NCBI RefSeq assembly: GCF_021534965.1
Contig: NZ_CP091037.1
Span: 3,665,501-3,729,500 of the forward strand
Length of the DNA stretch: 64,000 nt
Direction: 5' to 3'
From: Muricauda sp. SCSIO 65647
GTDB taxonomy: Bacteria > Bacteroidota > Bacteroidia > Flavobacteriales > Flavobacteriaceae
Every line of letters starts with the position of its first letter. The first letter of the stretch is position 1. This document shows, piece by piece, positions 9,692 to 18,957 of this stretch. A program made the position numbers and the translations under genes. The notes beneath the pieces are model-generated. The model was not told the DNA's origin, did no database searches, and worked only from the letters and a program-made list of their open reading frames with translations.

Positions 9692-9711
9692 AAGACGGCC
9701 TAAACCGTCTT
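9692..9711. terminator. Bidirectional hairpin terminator between converging genes
   Basis: AAGACGG and CCGTCTT form a perfect 7-bp stem with a 6-base loop, preceded by an A-run and followed by a T-containing stretch. It lies between the end of the DUF1624 gene and the end of the convergent yegP-like gene. Confidence 0.75.
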
Positions 9712-9735
9712 CTTGATAGTCTTCTAAGCGGAACT

Positions 9736-10065
9736 CTAAGTGTTATCTTCCACCCCCGCGTCTGGGGCGTTTTTCTTCACAGACTCAATACCGTTTTCCA
9801 TACCTGAGGTATCGGCGTACATTTGACTGCTTCCGATGACCTGTCCGTTGCTGGCCTTGAGATTAAAATAGTGTTTACCGTTCTTGGCTTCTTTACGTTC
9901 AAAACGGGCATCATCTTGTGAGTTCTTTTTAACGGATTCCATTCCATTTTCACAAGCTGACTTGGTAGTGTAGCCTTCGCTACTCAAAATTACCTGACCG
10001 TTGGCAGCTTTCAAATTAAATCTAAACTCACCGGATTTGTCTGTATTGACTTCAAATTTTCCCAT
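9736..10065 (-). CDS. YegP/UPF0339 (DUF1508) tandem-repeat protein
   Basis: 109 residues built from two DUF1508 units (about 3-50 and 52-101). Each carries a core of the form FxFNLKAxNGQVIxSSxxY followed by a short helix ending in NGxESVKKN. The family comprises small cytoplasmic proteins of unknown function, often stress-associated. Length and two-unit architecture are normal for YegP. It appears monocistronic. Confidence 0.88.
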   Translation of the reverse strand: MGKFEVNTDKSGEFRFNLKAANGQVILSSEGYTTKSACENGMESVKKNSQDDARFERKEAKNGKHYFNLKASNGQVIGSSQMYADTSGMENGIESVKKNAPDAGVEDNT

Positions 10066-10152
10066 TGTAATAGTATAGTTTTGTGTTTTGCTAAAGGTAT
10101 CAATTATCTCAAAAACTGAAATGATATTGATCTAATTTTTTCAACAATATGA

Positions 10153-11559
10153 TCAAATGTGCAAAGCCCTATCATCGGTCGCGGCCAAAGCCGCTTCTTT
10201 CACTGCCTCTGCATAGGTAGGATGTGCATGGCTCATTCTTGCCATATCTTCGGCAGACGCCCTGAACTCCATCGCCGTTACCGCTTCAGTTATCAAATCT
10301 GCGCATCGAGCCCCGATCATATGTACCCCTAAGACTTCATCGGTGTTCTTATCGGCCAAAATTTTGACAAAACCATCGATATCCATACTGGCTCGGGCAC
10401 GGCCCAAAGCCCGCATAGGAAACTGCCCCACTTTATACTCTACACCAGCCTCTTTTAACTCTTCTTCGGTTTTGCCTACCGCGGCCACTTCTGGCCAAGT
10501 GTACACGACCCCGGGAATCAAGTTATAGTCAATATGTGGCTTTTGGCCCGCCAACAGCTCAGCGACCATGGTTCCTTCTTCTTCGGCTTTGTGGGCCAAC
10601 ATGGCCCCTCTGACCACATCGCCAATAGCGTATATATTCGGTACGTTGGTCTGTAAATGTCCATTGACCTCTACCCTGCCCCTATCGTCTAATTTGACAC
10701 CTGCCGCATCAGCATTCAGCCCGTTGGTATAGGGGCGTCTTCCTACGGAAACCAAACAATAATCTCCCTTGAAAACCACTTCTTCCCCTTTTTTGTTATC
10801 AGCTTTGACAACGATCTCATCACCGTTTCTTTCCACTGATTTCACTTTATGGGAAAGGTTGAACTTCACCTTTTGTTTTTTCATCACTTTCATCAGCTCT
10901 TTGGAAAGTGCTCCATCCATCCCAGGAATGATCCTATCCATAAACTCGACAACGGTCACCTCTGAACCCAGGCGTTTATATACCTGACCCAATTCAAGGC
11001 CAATGACACCACCGCCAATGACGATCATATGCTTTGGAATCTCTTTGAGTGAAAGGGCCTCGGTAGAGGTAATAATCCGCTCTTTGTCAATTTTGATGAA
11101 TGGCAATGTGGCCGGTTTTGAACCTGTGGCGATAATCGAGTACTTGGCTTCAATGGTCTCGGGCTTGCCCTTATCTTTTTTGATTTCGATATGGGTGGCA
11201 TCTTTAAAACTGCCAAGCCCGTGGTACACATCGATTTTATTTTTGTCCATCAAAAAGTCTATGCCCTTGGTGGTCTGCTCGACCACAGCATTTTTTCTGG
11301 CGATCATTTTTTCGAGATTGACCTTGACATCACCGGGAATTTCAATACCATGCGCTTCAAAGTGTTTTACGGCATCTTCATAGTGGTGCGAAGAATCCAA
11401 TAAGGCTTTCGAGGGAATACACCCCACGTTCAGGCAGGTACCGCCCAAGGTATCGTACTTTTCAATGATCGCGGTTTTCATTCCCAACTGTGCGCAACGG
11501 ATTGCCGCTACGTAACCGCCAGGTCCAGAGCCAATGATGGCTACATCGTATTGTGACAT
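10153..11559 (-). CDS. lpdA: Dihydrolipoyl dehydrogenase
   Basis: 468 residues. The FAD-binding GxGxxG is at GSGPGG (10-15). The redox pair is Cys42 and Cys47 in GGTCLNVGCIPSK. The NAD-binding motif is IGGGVIGLELG, and the C-terminal catalytic dyad is His446 and Glu451 in HPTYAEA. All active-site residues are present. This E3 subunit reoxidises lipoamide in 2-oxo-acid dehydrogenase complexes and glycine cleavage. No E1 or E2 gene is next to it. Confidence 0.96.
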   Translation of the reverse strand: MSQYDVAIIGSGPGGYVAAIRCAQLGMKTAIIEKYDTLGGTCLNVGCIPSKALLDSSHHYEDAVKHFEAHGIEIPGDVKVNLEKMIARKNAVVEQTTKGIDFLMDKNKIDVYHGLGSFKDATHIEIKKDKGKPETIEAKYSIIATGSKPATLPFIKIDKERIITSTEALSLKEIPKHMIVIGGGVIGLELGQVYKRLGSEVTVVEFMDRIIPGMDGALSKELMKVMKKQKVKFNLSHKVKSVERNGDEIVVKADNKKGEEVVFKGDYCLVSVGRRPYTNGLNADAAGVKLDDRGRVEVNGHLQTNVPNIYAIGDVVRGAMLAHKAEEEGTMVAELLAGQKPHIDYNLIPGVVYTWPEVAAVGKTEEELKEAGVEYKVGQFPMRALGRARASMDIDGFVKILADKNTDEVLGVHMIGARCADLITEAVTAMEFRASAEDMARMSHAHPTYAEAVKEAALAATDDRALHI

Positions 11560-11640
11560 AGTGTTGATTTCAGATTTTTAGCATTGATGAAATGCGTTCA
11601 AGAAGCACAAAAATACAAATGTTTTTGCTTTAAATAAGCA

Positions 11641-12033
11641 TCATGAAACGGGTGCCAACGGAAATCTGTCAGCGGCCAAACGGCCAAGCCAAAGTGCTGA
11701 TAAGAGGGCCACGCCCAAAGAGGTTTCGTACCAAAGCGGACCACTCAGGGTATCACAGACCACGACAAAGCAAAGTTTGCCCAAAACGAAGATCGACATT
11801 AAAATGTGCGGTAGGTAATTGCTGCGAACCACTATCAATGAGGCCATGAAACCGGCCACAAGGCCAGCGCCAAAAATACCCATGGTGCCCATGACCAATT
11901 CTGTTCGTGTTGAAGAGCAATAGCTCAATCCGTCGATCAATACCTCTTGTACCAAGGTGGTGTAGAGCCATAAAGACAAAATGCCAACACATGATGCCAA
12001 AAAGGTGATAAAGACTTTGGTTCGCCGTTCCAT
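11641..12033 (-). CDS. Small integral membrane protein of unknown function
   Basis: 130 residues with about four hydrophobic segments (residues 8-30, 46-70, 75-95 and 100-120). I see no motif that identifies a family. Its features are consistent with a small DUF-type inner-membrane protein. It lies between lpdA and the Lrp-type regulator, on the same strand as both, with gaps of about 80 and 155 bases. Confidence 0.6.
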   Translation of the reverse strand: MERRTKVFITFLASCVGILSLWLYTTLVQEVLIDGLSYCSSTRTELVMGTMGIFGAGLVAGFMASLIVVRSNYLPHILMSIFVLGKLCFVVVCDTLSGPLWYETSLGVALLSALWLGRLAADRFPLAPVS

Positions 12034-12189
12034 ACGCTATGCGGCACCATGTTTTCTAGATTCTCTGAACCACCCCAAGAAGAAAAGGAATCCAGAAAAC
12101 AATGACCGCTCATTTTTTGATTGATCTTCAAATTACCACCTTTACCTTGGCCAAGTGTTCACTTTAACACCGCATTAGGTTAAAGTTTC

Positions 12190-12648
12190 TTAAATGTGCA
12201 CTGCGGTCGTGTGTTTGACCTCACTTATAACGAAAGCGCTTTGTGTACTGCCAATATGGGGGATGGCGGTCAATTTATTGACCATAAATTCTCGATATGC
12301 CTCCATATTCTCTACATGAATCTTAAGTATATAGTCATGGCTGCCACTCGTATGAAAACATTCGACAACCTCTTCCAATTTTTGGATTTCCCTTTCAAAA
12401 TGCAGTACATTTTCTTTGATGTGTTGGTCTAGGGCAACATGGCATAAAACCGAAAATTGTCTATTGACTTTCTTCTTATCGACCAAGGCCACATATTTTG
12501 AAATCACCCCATTGCGTTCCAATCGCTTGATGCGTTCATAGACAGCCGTGTTTGATAGCTCTAGTGCATCAGCATATTGTTTGGTGGTTTTTTTGGCATC
12601 TTCTTGCAGTAGCCGCACCAATCTTAAGTCTATTTCATCCAAAATCAT
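12190..12648 (-). CDS. Lrp/AsnC-family transcriptional regulator
   Basis: 152 residues. An N-terminal winged HTH begins DEIDLRLVRLLQEDAKKTTKQYADALELS with RIKRLERNGVISKYVALVD, and a C-terminal RAM ligand-binding domain has the GSHDYILKIHVENMEAYREF motif. Such regulators bind amino acids and often control a divergent amino-acid enzyme. Here the divergent neighbour is a methionine gamma-lyase-like enzyme, so it probably responds to methionine or a related amino acid (inference). Confidence 0.9.
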   Translation of the reverse strand: MILDEIDLRLVRLLQEDAKKTTKQYADALELSNTAVYERIKRLERNGVISKYVALVDKKKVNRQFSVLCHVALDQHIKENVLHFEREIQKLEEVVECFHTSGSHDYILKIHVENMEAYREFMVNKLTAIPHIGSTQSAFVISEVKHTTAVHI

Positions 12649-12752
12649 TTCGAATTTTTTTCTAAGTAAGTAATGATTCTAAACACTTTAAAGTTATTTT
12701 TTCTCCAATATAATAAATTAATAGTTTTATTTTCTATTTATAACAGTGTATA

Positions 12753-12783
12753 TTGATTTTTATTCCATTATACTCTAATTTTG
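12753..12783 (+). promoter_or_regulatory. Predicted flavobacterial promoter of the methionine gamma-lyase-like gene
   Basis: TTG at 12753-12755, a 20-base spacer, then TAATTTTG at 12776-12783. This matches the Bacteroidota consensus TTG...TAnnTTTG exactly. It ends 23 bases before the ATG at 12807 and sits in the very AT-rich spacer shared with the divergent Lrp-type gene, where an operator would be expected. Confidence 0.6.
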
Positions 12784-12806
12784 TTGCAATAAATATCATA
12801 TTTGTC

Positions 12807-14027
12807 ATGGATTATAAAGCAGCTAGTTCTATTCAAGATTTACAGTATTTTGGGGAGTTCGGTGGTGTGAATCCTTCCATTTCTGACTCTTCTACCTATA
12901 CTTTTCTATCGGCCAAGACCATGTTCGATACTTTTGAGGGCAATACTGAAGGCTGTTATCTCTACAGCCGGCATTCATCGCCATCAAATCTTTACCTCGG
13001 CGAGGCCATGGCCGCTCTAGAAGGAACCGAAACCGCCAATGTGTATGCCAGTGGCATGGGGGCCATCAGTGCGGTAATCTTTCAACTTTGCGACAGCGAC
13101 GATCATATTGTGAGCAGCCGTACCATTTACGGTGGCACTTATGCCTTCATGAAAAACTTCTTGAAAAAGTTCGATATCGGAACTTCATTTGTCGACATAA
13201 CCAATTTAGAGACCGTAGAAAAAAGCATCACCAAGAAGACCAAGATGATCTATTGCGAAGCGGTCAGCAATCCGCTTTTAGAAGTCGCCGATATCAAGGC
13301 CTTGTCAAAACTGGCCAAAAAACATGGTATTCCGTTGGTGGTCGACAATACCTTTTCGCCCTTGAGCATCAGTGCTGCACGACTGGGCGCCGATATAGTG
13401 GTGCATAGCCTCACCAAATTCATCAATGGTAGCAGTGATTGTGTTGCAGGGGCCGTTTGTGCCTCCAAAGATTTCTGCCTGAAATTGAAGGATGTCAATG
13501 ACGGTGCAGGTATGCTCTTGGGCAGTACACTAGACAGTCTTCGGGCCGCATCCATCCTCAAAAACATGAGAACGCTGCACATTCGAATAAAAAAGCATAG
13601 TGAAAATGCCCTGTACCTTGCACAGCAGTTTGAAAAAGACGGACTAAGGGTGGTATATCCCGGTCTGGCATCACACCCCGGCCATGAGGCCGTGAAAAAA
13701 CAAATGGCACATGAATATGGGTTCGGTGGACTGTTGACCATCGATGTGGGCACTCTTGAAAAGGCCAATATGCTGATGGAATCGATGCAAAAAGAAAACC
13801 TAGGTTATCTTGCGGTCAGTCTTGGCTTTTATAAGACCTTGTTCAGTGCCCCGGGCACTTCTACATCTTCAGAAATTCCCGAAGATGAGCAAACTCAAAT
13901 GGGACTTTCTGAAGGGCTTATCCGTTTTTCCATAGGATTGGACAATAACATTGAGAGAACTTATCTCGCCATGCGCAGCTGTATGGAAAAACTGAACATT
14001 CTCGATTCAAAAATGGTTTCGTTTTAG
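12807..14027 (+). CDS. Methionine gamma-lyase-like Cys/Met-metabolism PLP enzyme
   Basis: 406 residues from the ATG at 12807. Fold-type I gamma-family motifs: YSRHSSPSNLYLGEAMAALEG, ASGMGAISA, an SSRTIYGGTY loop, VVDNTFSPL, and the PLP lysine Lys204 in VVHSLTKFINGSSD. Enzymes of this group cleave methionine or related amino acids into a thiol, ammonia and a 2-oxo acid, or run cystathionine chemistry; the exact reaction is not certain. The divergent Lrp-type regulator and following NhaC transporter suggest an amino-acid catabolic unit. Confidence 0.82.
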   Translation: MDYKAASSIQDLQYFGEFGGVNPSISDSSTYTFLSAKTMFDTFEGNTEGCYLYSRHSSPSNLYLGEAMAALEGTETANVYASGMGAISAVIFQLCDSDDHIVSSRTIYGGTYAFMKNFLKKFDIGTSFVDITNLETVEKSITKKTKMIYCEAVSNPLLEVADIKALSKLAKKHGIPLVVDNTFSPLSISAARLGADIVVHSLTKFINGSSDCVAGAVCASKDFCLKLKDVNDGAGMLLGSTLDSLRAASILKNMRTLHIRIKKHSENALYLAQQFEKDGLRVVYPGLASHPGHEAVKKQMAHEYGFGGLLTIDVGTLEKANMLMESMQKENLGYLAVSLGFYKTLFSAPGTSTSSEIPEDEQTQMGLSEGLIRFSIGLDNNIERTYLAMRSCMEKLNILDSKMVSF

Positions 14028-14098
14028 TACATAATTTTTTCTGGTTTGCAGAACAGGGTCCAAAATCGTAATATTACCCTTGGACAAAAAATAACTGA

Positions 14099-15589
14099 AT
14101 GCCGAACCAAAAAAAGAAAGCCAAGTACAGGGAGAACGAAGCAATCATTGAAAATAAAGAACTGAACATTTGGGAAGCATTGATCCCAGTGTTTGCCCTT
14201 GTGGGCATGTTGGCTTACAACGTATATGTATTTGGAGACGATGCGCTGAGCGGATCTAACCAGTTCATTCTGCTATTGGGTGGTGCGGTTGCCGCCGTTG
14301 TCGGGTTTTTCAACAAAGTGTCATACAAACAAATGCTGGGCGAAGTGGCAGAAAATGTCAGATCGACCACAGGAGCCTTGTTGATTCTTTTAATGGTGGG
14401 GGCCCTTTCAGGCACATGGCTGGTCAGTGGCATCATACCTGCGATGATCTATTATGGGCTACAGATTCTGAACCCGACCATATTCTTAGGCGCCTGTGTC
14501 ATTATTTGCGCCATTATCTCGATTGCCACTGGAAGTAGTTGGACCACGGCGGCCACTGTAGGTATTGCGCTGGTAGGCATTGGTGAGGCCTTGGGCATTT
14601 CGTTGGGCATGACGGCTGGAGCAGTATTGTCTGGGGCTTATTTTGGCGATAAGATGTCTCCCTTGAGCGACACCACCAACCTGGCCCCTGCAATGGCCGG
14701 CGGCGAACTCTTCTCACATATTCGGTATATGGCCATGACCACCATCCCTACCGTCTCGATTACGCTTTTGGTCTTTATTATCATCGGGTTTACCCTTGAT
14801 ACCTCGGGAGTGGCCGATACCGATGCCATTTTGAATACCATTGGTGAAACCTTCAACATCAACGGTTGGCTTTTCATAGTGCCCTTGGTGGTCATCTTGA
14901 TGATCGTCAAAAAGGCCCCTCCCCTTTTGGCATTGTTGATCGGCACACTGTTGGGTGGGGTTTTTGCCCTTATTTTTCAGCCCGATATCGTGGCCAAGAT
15001 CGGTGGTGGAAATATATTGGATTTCAGTACGGGCTACAAGGGTATACTCAATTCCATAACGGTGAGCACGGCCATCGAAACACCAGACCCCGCATTGAAC
15101 GAGCTGTTTTCTTCTGGGGGAATGGCAGGCATGCTTGGCACCATATGGCTTATCGTCTGCGCCATGGTGTTTGGGGGCGTTATGGACGGTATCGGGGCTT
15201 TGGAGCGCATTACCAAATCGTTATTGAACCTGGCCAAGACCACATTTGGACTCTTTGCGAGCACGGTAGGAAGCTGCCTTGCACTAAATGTTACCGCATC
15301 AGATCAATATCTCGCTTTGGTCGTACCCGGTAAGATGTTTTCAAAAGCCTATGAAGAACGTGGCCTGGCCCCAGAGAACCTTAGCCGCACACTCGAAGAT
15401 TCAGGAACCGTCACCTCTGTATTGGTACCTTGGAACACGTGTGGTGCCTATCATAGCGGCGTTTTGGGTGTGGCCGTGGGCGATTACTTCTTCTATGCGA
15501 TATTCAATTGGCTGAGTCCGTTTATGACCCTCTTTTTCGCTGCGGCCAAAATAAAGATCAAACAATTGGCAACGCCCATAAAAGCATAA
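14099..15589 (+). CDS. NhaC-family Na+/H+ antiporter-like transporter
   Basis: 496 residues with about eleven to twelve hydrophobic segments after a charged cytoplasmic N-terminus. Family-like stretches include TGSSWTTAATVGIAL, GAYFGDKMSPLSDTTNLAPA, and a second-half mirror LNVTASDQYLALVVPGKMF and LEDSGTVTSVLVPWNTCGAYHSGVLG. Members exchange sodium for protons or for organic or amino acids. It lies 71 bases after the methionine gamma-lyase-like gene on the same strand, so amino-acid or keto-acid exchange is a plausible alternative to pure pH homeostasis. Confidence 0.87.
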   Translation: MPNQKKKAKYRENEAIIENKELNIWEALIPVFALVGMLAYNVYVFGDDALSGSNQFILLLGGAVAAVVGFFNKVSYKQMLGEVAENVRSTTGALLILLMVGALSGTWLVSGIIPAMIYYGLQILNPTIFLGACVIICAIISIATGSSWTTAATVGIALVGIGEALGISLGMTAGAVLSGAYFGDKMSPLSDTTNLAPAMAGGELFSHIRYMAMTTIPTVSITLLVFIIIGFTLDTSGVADTDAILNTIGETFNINGWLFIVPLVVILMIVKKAPPLLALLIGTLLGGVFALIFQPDIVAKIGGGNILDFSTGYKGILNSITVSTAIETPDPALNELFSSGGMAGMLGTIWLIVCAMVFGGVMDGIGALERITKSLLNLAKTTFGLFASTVGSCLALNVTASDQYLALVVPGKMFSKAYEERGLAPENLSRTLEDSGTVTSVLVPWNTCGAYHSGVLGVAVGDYFFYAIFNWLSPFMTLFFAAAKIKIKQLATPIKA

Positions 15590-15600
15590 CCATTTCTTTA

Positions 15601-15631
15601 TTGGTTTTGCACTGTAGCTTTAGTAACTTCG
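15601..15631 (+). promoter_or_regulatory. Predicted promoter of tpx
   Basis: TTG at 15601-15603, a 20-base spacer, then TAACTTCG (15624-15631), one mismatch from TAnnTTTG. It lies 23 bases upstream of the tpx ATG, the same geometry as the promoter at 12753. Confidence 0.45.
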
Positions 15632-15654
15632 CAGCAACTAAAATTATCATCGCC

Positions 15655-16161
15655 ATGGCAACAGTAACCTTAAAAGGAAATCAAATCAATACATTGGGCA
15701 ATCTACCCAATATAGGTGCCCAAGCCCCTGATTTTGTATTGACCACAAACGACCTCTCTTCAGTTTCGCTAGCTGATTACAAAGGCCACAGATTGGTCTT
15801 GAATGTTTTTCCGAGTGTAGATACGGGCACTTGTGCCCAATCGGTCAGGCAGTTCAATGAAGAAGCTGCAGAACTTGACAATACCATAGTGCTCTGCATC
15901 TCTAAAGACCTGCCCTTTGCACAAGCCCGCTTTTGTGGGGCCGAGGGTATTGAAAACGTTGAAATGCTTTCAGATTTCAGGGATGGCAATTTCGGAAAAA
16001 ACTATCAGGTAACGTTCACAGATGGCCCATTGAAGACTTTGCTCTCAAGATCGGTTGTCGTTCTTGATGAAAATGGCAAGGTGCTCTATACTGAACAAGT
16101 TGCTGAAACAGTTGATGAACCTAATTACAAAGCAGCTCTTGAAGCATTGATGGATGCCTAG
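15655..16161 (+). CDS. tpx: Thiol peroxidase (atypical 2-Cys peroxiredoxin)
   Basis: 168 residues from the ATG at 15655. An earlier in-frame opening exists, but it overlaps the antiporter gene and lacks family sequence. The peroxidatic Cys60 is in SVDTGTCAQSVR and the resolving Cys94 in ARFCGAEG, matching the spacing of E. coli Tpx. It reduces hydroperoxides with thioredoxin. It overlaps the next gene (dgkA) by eight bases, indicating coupled translation. Confidence 0.95.
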   Translation: MATVTLKGNQINTLGNLPNIGAQAPDFVLTTNDLSSVSLADYKGHRLVLNVFPSVDTGTCAQSVRQFNEEAAELDNTIVLCISKDLPFAQARFCGAEGIENVEMLSDFRDGNFGKNYQVTFTDGPLKTLLSRSVVVLDENGKVLYTEQVAETVDEPNYKAALEALMDA

Positions 16162-16519
16162 GGAATCGTTCTTCAAAAACCGTTGGCGAAGTATCGGTTT
16201 TGCCTTCAAGGGGTTGTTCTTGTTGATAAGAACCGAGGCCAGTATCAAAATCCAGTTTTTTATTGCTCTGGTGATGACCGCCTTAGGATTTTATCTTGAT
16301 ATTTCGCTTACGGAATGGTGCTTACAATTCTTGGCCATTGGCTTGGTAATGGGCGTTGAAGGGTTGAACACCTCAGTTGAAAAATTGGCTGATTACGTGC
16401 AGCCAGAGTACGATACGAAAATAGGTTTGATCAAAGACATTTCGGCAGGTGCCGTTATGGTTGTCTCCATAGCCGGTGCAATTGTAGGCTTACTGATCTA
16501 CCTGCCCAAAATATTTTAA
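16154..16519 (+). CDS. dgkA: Diacylglycerol/undecaprenol kinase (DgkA family)
   Basis: 121 residues. Three transmembrane helices typical of prokaryotic DgkA, with the motif EGLNTSVEKLADYV (ExxNTxxE) and KDISAGAVMVVS at the third helix. The N-terminal RWRSIGFAFKGL and EASIKIQFF segments match the family. The enzyme phosphorylates diacylglycerol or undecaprenol at the inner membrane. It starts inside the end of tpx and precedes ftsK by 64 bases. Confidence 0.92.
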   Translation: MPRESFFKNRWRSIGFAFKGLFLLIRTEASIKIQFFIALVMTALGFYLDISLTEWCLQFLAIGLVMGVEGLNTSVEKLADYVQPEYDTKIGLIKDISAGAVMVVSIAGAIVGLLIYLPKIF

Positions 16520-16583
16520 AAGGTAAAGCCAAGGCTCGCCTTTCTCGAAATTTGTAATTTTAGCCCCCAGAACAGAACTATTT

Positions 16584-18953
16584 ATGGCAAAGAAGCGAAG
16601 AAAGTCCAAACCTACTTCGTCTAAAAAGCGTTTTTCGCTAAGGCTTTCCAAACAGAACAAGGTCATCTTGGGCAGTTTGTTGATCGTGCTCAGTATTGCC
16701 CTGTTCTTCTCTTTCATTTCGTTCTATTTCACTTGGCAAGAAGACCAAAGTGCCTTATCACAATTTGCCGATAGAAATGCAGAAGCCAAAAACCTTTTGA
16801 AAAAATTCGGGGCATCGGTCAGCCATTTTTTCATGTACAAAGGGTTTGGGTTGGCAGCATTTATGTTTCCCGTGCTATTGGCGATAACCGGTCTCTATCT
16901 CTTTCTGGGTTTGCAGGGAAAACGTTTGATCAGCAAATGGATATGGGGGCTACTCAGTGTTATCTGGGTTTCAACCGCACTTGGGTTCTTCGCTATTGAA
17001 CTGCCTTTGCTCGGTGGTCTCGTCGGATTTGAAATGAACGATTTTCTTCAAGACTATATTGGAAGAATAGGCATATTTCTGTTGCTATTGTTCATACTTG
17101 TCGTTATCATGGTACGCCTTTTCAATTTTTCTCCTGAGGACATCGGCAATTATTTTAGGGAAAAACGAACGCTCTTTAAAAAAGAAAGTACCCCAAGGGC
17201 CGAAACCGTGCTGGCATCAGATGGAGAAAACTCGATTGAACTGACCATGCCAGAAAAAGAAGTTGAACAAAAAATAGATACCTATACCCATAAAAAAGAC
17301 ATCCCTCCCCTAAATCAAGAAGCAGGGTTAGATGTCAACCTGCCCCAAGAAGAAGAGGTCGATATCGATTTAGACGTTCAAAAAGTCACTATAGAAAAGG
17401 AAGAAAGTGACATCAAAGCCGAGAAATTGGTAAAAGATTTTGGTGAATTTGACCCCAAACTTGAACTGGGCAATTACAAGTTTCCTCCTCTCGATCTATT
17501 GGATGACCATGGCGGCAGTGGGGGTATTACCATTAACCAAGAAGAGCTTGAAGAGAACAAGAACCGTATTGTCGGAACGCTCAAAAATTATAAGATCGGC
17601 ATTGCCCAGATCAAGGCGACCATAGGCCCGACGGTAACGTTATATGAAATTGTGCCAGAGGCCGGTGTGCGTATTTCCAGAATCAAGAACCTAGAAGATG
17701 ATATCGCCCTTTCCCTGGCTGCCTTGGGCATTCGCATCATCGCGCCTATTCCCGGTAAGGGCACCATCGGTATCGAAGTGCCGAACAAAAAAGCCACTAT
17801 AGTATCGATGCGTTCTGTAATCGCTTCCAAAAAATTCCAGAATGCAGAAATGCAACTGCCCATCGCATTCGGAAAGACAATAAGCAATGAAACGTTCGTG
17901 GTCGATTTGGTCAAAATGCCGCATTTATTGATGGCCGGGGCCACAGGCCAGGGTAAGTCCGTAGGGTTGAACGCAGTGATAACATCACTCCTTTACAAAA
18001 AACACCCCGCAGAGGTCAAATTTGTATTGGTCGACCCCAAGAAAGTCGAATTGACACTTTACAATAAAATTGAGCGCCATTTCTTGGCCAAATTGCCCGA
18101 CTCTGAGGAAGCCATAATCACCGACAACACCAAGGTCATCAACACCCTGAACTCTTTGTGCATCGAGATGGACAACCGTTACGAACTGTTGAAATTGGCC
18201 ATGGTGCGCAATATCAAAGAGTACAATGTCAAGTTCAAGTCGAGAAAACTGAACCCGAATGACGGACATAAATTCTTGCCCTACATCGTGCTCATCATCG
18301 ATGAGTTTGCCGATTTGATCATGACAGCGGGCAAAGAAGTTGAGACCCCTATCGCTAGATTGGCACAGTTGGCAAGGGCTACCGGTATTCATTTGATCAT
18401 TGCGACACAGCGACCGTCCGTGAATGTCATAACAGGGATCATCAAGGCAAACTTCCCTGCCCGTATCGCTTTTAGGGTGACCTCAAAAATCGATTCAAGA
18501 ACCATATTGGATTCCCATGGCGCCGATCAGTTGATCGGTCGGGGTGACATGTTGTTCACACAGGGCAATGATGTGACCCGGCTGCAATGCGCCTTTGTAG
18601 ACACTCCCGAGGTGGCTAAGATCACAGAGTACATCGGCTCGCAACGTGCATACCCTGATGCGCATTTGCTTCCCGAATATATGGGCGAAGATTCTGGCAC
18701 GGGTATTGATTATGATATCGCGGATCGTGATTCAATGTTCAGAGAGGCCGCAGAGGTCATTGTAACGGCCCAGCAGGGATCGGCATCGCTCATTCAACGA
18801 AAATTGAAATTGGGCTATAACCGTGCAGGACGCATCATTGACCAGCTAGAGGCAGCAGGCATAGTAGGTCCATTTGAGGGCAGTAAGGCCCGACAGGTAT
18901 TGGTGCCCGACATTCACTCGTTGGATCAATTATTACAGAATGAAACAAAATAA
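16584..18953 (+). CDS. ftsK: DNA translocase FtsK/SpoIIIE family
   Basis: 789 residues. A basic start and four hydrophobic segments (about 29-190) anchor it in the inner membrane, followed by an acidic linker (about 200-300). The motor has Walker A GATGQGKS with Lys458, Walker B VLIIDEFADLIM, and the Q-rich motif LIIATQRPSVNVITG. The C-terminal gamma winged helix contains LIQRKLKLGYNRAGRIIDQLEAAGIVGP. It pumps chromosomal DNA at the division septum. The next gene begins five bases later. Confidence 0.95.
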   Translation: MAKKRRKSKPTSSKKRFSLRLSKQNKVILGSLLIVLSIALFFSFISFYFTWQEDQSALSQFADRNAEAKNLLKKFGASVSHFFMYKGFGLAAFMFPVLLAITGLYLFLGLQGKRLISKWIWGLLSVIWVSTALGFFAIELPLLGGLVGFEMNDFLQDYIGRIGIFLLLLFILVVIMVRLFNFSPEDIGNYFREKRTLFKKESTPRAETVLASDGENSIELTMPEKEVEQKIDTYTHKKDIPPLNQEAGLDVNLPQEEEVDIDLDVQKVTIEKEESDIKAEKLVKDFGEFDPKLELGNYKFPPLDLLDDHGGSGGITINQEELEENKNRIVGTLKNYKIGIAQIKATIGPTVTLYEIVPEAGVRISRIKNLEDDIALSLAALGIRIIAPIPGKGTIGIEVPNKKATIVSMRSVIASKKFQNAEMQLPIAFGKTISNETFVVDLVKMPHLLMAGATGQGKSVGLNAVITSLLYKKHPAEVKFVLVDPKKVELTLYNKIERHFLAKLPDSEEAIITDNTKVINTLNSLCIEMDNRYELLKLAMVRNIKEYNVKFKSRKLNPNDGHKFLPYIVLIIDEFADLIMTAGKEVETPIARLAQLARATGIHLIIATQRPSVNVITGIIKANFPARIAFRVTSKIDSRTILDSHGADQLIGRGDMLFTQGNDVTRLQCAFVDTPEVAKITEYIGSQRAYPDAHLLPEYMGEDSGTGIDYDIADRDSMFREAAEVIVTAQQGSASLIQRKLKLGYNRAGRIIDQLEAAGIVGPFEGSKARQVLVPDIHSLDQLLQNETK

Positions 18954-18957
18954 GATT